From assembly GCA_902628965.1 (NCBI GenBank), contig CACOPB010000007.1, positions 1 to 36,493 of the forward strand: a stretch of DNA of 36,493 nt, given 5' to 3'. Below, piece after piece: positions 35,692-36,493 of this stretch. The position numbers and the translations under genes are program-made. The DNA comes from an uncultured Pelagibacteraceae bacterium (GTDB lineage: Bacteria; Pseudomonadota; Alphaproteobacteria; Pelagibacterales; Pelagibacteraceae). The notes beneath the pieces are model-generated. The model was not told the DNA's origin. It saw nothing but the letters and a program-made list of their open reading frames with translations, and made no database searches. Position 1 is the stretch's first letter. Each line of letters opens with the position of its first letter.

Positions 35692-35706
35692 TGTTATATT
35701 ATAACA
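35692..35706. promoter_or_regulatory. Zur-box palindrome 2 (znuC/znuA)
   Basis: TGTTATATTATAACA, a perfect 7-1-7 palindrome that matches the core of the known proteobacterial Zur operator. It lies 19 bases before the znuA ATG and 37 bases before the znuC ATG, in the region where both promoters must lie, with zur in the same operon. Binding by the Zur of this locus is an inference from these facts. Confidence 0.75.
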
Positions 35707-35725
35707 ACTAATTAAATTACTTATT

Positions 35726-36493
35726 ATGAAAAATATTAAAAAAATACCACTTATATTCTCAATATTATCAATTATAACATTCTTTACACCAGCAAACGCT
35801 GAAATAAAAGTAGTAGCTTCTATTAAACCAATTCATTCATTAGCCAGTTATTTGATGGACGGTATTGCTAAGCCTGATCTAATAGTTGATGGATATGCAT
35901 CTCCGCACGGATTTGCAATGAAACCTTCTCATGCAAAAATGCTCCAAAATGCAGATCTAATATTTTGGGTAGGTGAAGATTTAGAAAATTTTTTAGAAAA
36001 ACCACTAAGCTCAATTGCAAAAAAAGCAGAAAAAATTGAACTAATGGAAACTAAAGGATTACAGGTATTAAAATTTAGAGAAAGAAATATTTTTGACGAA
36101 CATGATCATGACGATCACGGACATGACGATCATGGTAAAAAAGAAGATGATCATGATGACCACGGTAAAAAGGAAGATGATCACGACCATGACGATCATG
36201 GTAAAAAGGAAGATGATCACGACCATGACGATCATGGTAAAAAAGAAGATGATCATGATGATCACGGACATGACGATCATGATGGACATGCGCATGGTGA
36301 ATTTGATCCACACATTTGGTTGGACCCAATTAATGCAAAAGCTATGTTAAATGAAATGGTTGAGCATCTAATTGAAAATGATCCAAAAAATGAAGCTAAA
36401 TACAAAAGTAATTTAGCTAAAGCTTTAAAAGAAATCGATAAACTTACAATTGATGTAATGACAGATTTAAGCAGCAGTGTTTCTTCAATTGTA
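35726..36493 (+). CDS. znuA: Zinc ABC transporter substrate-binding protein ZnuA, partial
   Basis: Periplasmic zinc-binding protein of the ZnuABC importer; 256 residues are present and the 3' end is off the window. A Sec signal peptide ends at ANA (residue 25). The mature start VVASIKPIHSLASYLMDG and the ligand His61 in ASPHGFAMKPSHA are typical of ZnuA, as is LQNADLIFWVGEDLENFLEKPL. An acidic, histidine-rich loop fills 126-190 with 19 His, and FDPHIWLDP contains the second ligand (His196). The loop is longer and more regular than usual and is made of repeats. Divergent from znuC with shared Zur boxes. Confidence 0.95.
   Translation, partial: MKNIKKIPLIFSILSIITFFTPANAEIKVVASIKPIHSLASYLMDGIAKPDLIVDGYASPHGFAMKPSHAKMLQNADLIFWVGEDLENFLEKPLSSIAKKAEKIELMETKGLQVLKFRERNIFDEHDHDDHGHDDHGKKEDDHDDHGKKEDDHDHDDHGKKEDDHDHDDHGKKEDDHDDHGHDDHDGHAHGEFDPHIWLDPINAKAMLNEMVEHLIENDPKNEAKYKSNLAKALKEIDKLTIDVMTDLSSSVSSIV
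36131..36270 (+). repeat. Tandem repeats encoding the His-rich loop of ZnuA
   Basis: A 36-base unit is repeated exactly at 36164-36199 and 36200-36235, with shortened or slightly diverged copies before (from about 36131) and after (to about 36270). Each encodes GKKEDDH followed by Asp/His pairs. The motif GKKEDDH occurs four times. Length differences between neighbouring copies are 6 bases (one Asp-His pair), so the reading frame is preserved. Such an array is prone to slippage and copy-number change between strains. Confidence 0.9.

Noticed and set aside
36131..36270. Regular 30-36 base repeats resembling a CRISPR array
   Set aside because: There are no unique spacers, the repeats are adjacent, and they keep the znuA reading frame.
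36068..36350. Three long hydrophobic or Met/Thr/Lys-rich frames overlapping the znuA repeat
   Set aside because: They are products of the low-complexity His/Asp repeat read in other frames; znuA is continuous through the region with a full family match.

Overview
The window looks like a chromosomal segment of a streamlined marine alphaproteobacterium of the SAR11 (Pelagibacterales) type. The evidence is the very low G+C, lysine/asparagine/isoleucine-rich proteins, almost no intergenic DNA (no gene-free stretch above about 225 bases), stop/start overlaps between most co-directional genes, and gene strings typical of alphaproteobacteria (mltB-rlpA-dacA-tmk; sdhE/recG; ssb-gyrA-coaD-ppi-tgt; dgt-argS-x-nagZ-scpA-scpB-tatABC-serS-yajC-secDF). 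Species cannot be fixed from the sequence alone. No insertion sequence, prophage, CRISPR array or integrase was seen.

Layout. 1-4158 (minus): rarD, then a cell-wall cluster mltB, rlpA-like, dacA-like, and the start of tmk, which runs off the left edge. 4245-9165: tRNA-Ser(TGA), sdhE/recG divergent pair, a DUF502 membrane protein, a Tat-type M48 metallopeptidase lipoprotein, an FkbM-like methyltransferase and tRNA-Lys(TTT). 9250-14457 (minus): ssb-gyrA-coaD-ppi-tgt. 14546-18042 (plus): uvrA, a 47-residue small membrane ORF and a four-helix membrane protein. 18039-20691 (minus): Fe-type sodB and acetoacetyl-CoA synthetase. 20760-31546 (minus): a 13-gene string covering nucleotide pool control (dgt), tRNA charging (argS, serS), wall recycling (nagZ), chromosome condensation (scpAB) and protein export (tatABC, yajC-secDF). 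31597-32690 (plus): A-type Fe-S carrier and xthA. 32682-36493: zinc locus, with znuC-znuB-zur plus a coupled Ldh2-family oxidoreductase on minus and znuA (cut by the right edge) divergent on plus, sharing a 71-base region with two near-identical Zur-box-like palindromes.

Most of the window is ordinary housekeeping. The parts worth a second look concern zinc and reduction: a tRNA-guanine transglycosylase that keeps its catalytic residues but lacks two of the four zinc ligands and has no queA beside it; a UvrA lacking one cysteine of its first zinc site; a ZnuA with 19 histidines in a 65-residue loop built from an exactly repeated 36-bp unit; tandem Zur boxes 18 bp apart; and an oxidoreductase translationally coupled to zur. 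Other points are an RlpA-like protein without its catalytic Asp, an 86-residue membrane stub where relatives carry a SPOR-domain protein, a perfect 10-bp inverted repeat ending six bases before the aacS start codon, and three convergent gene pairs whose coding ends overlap.
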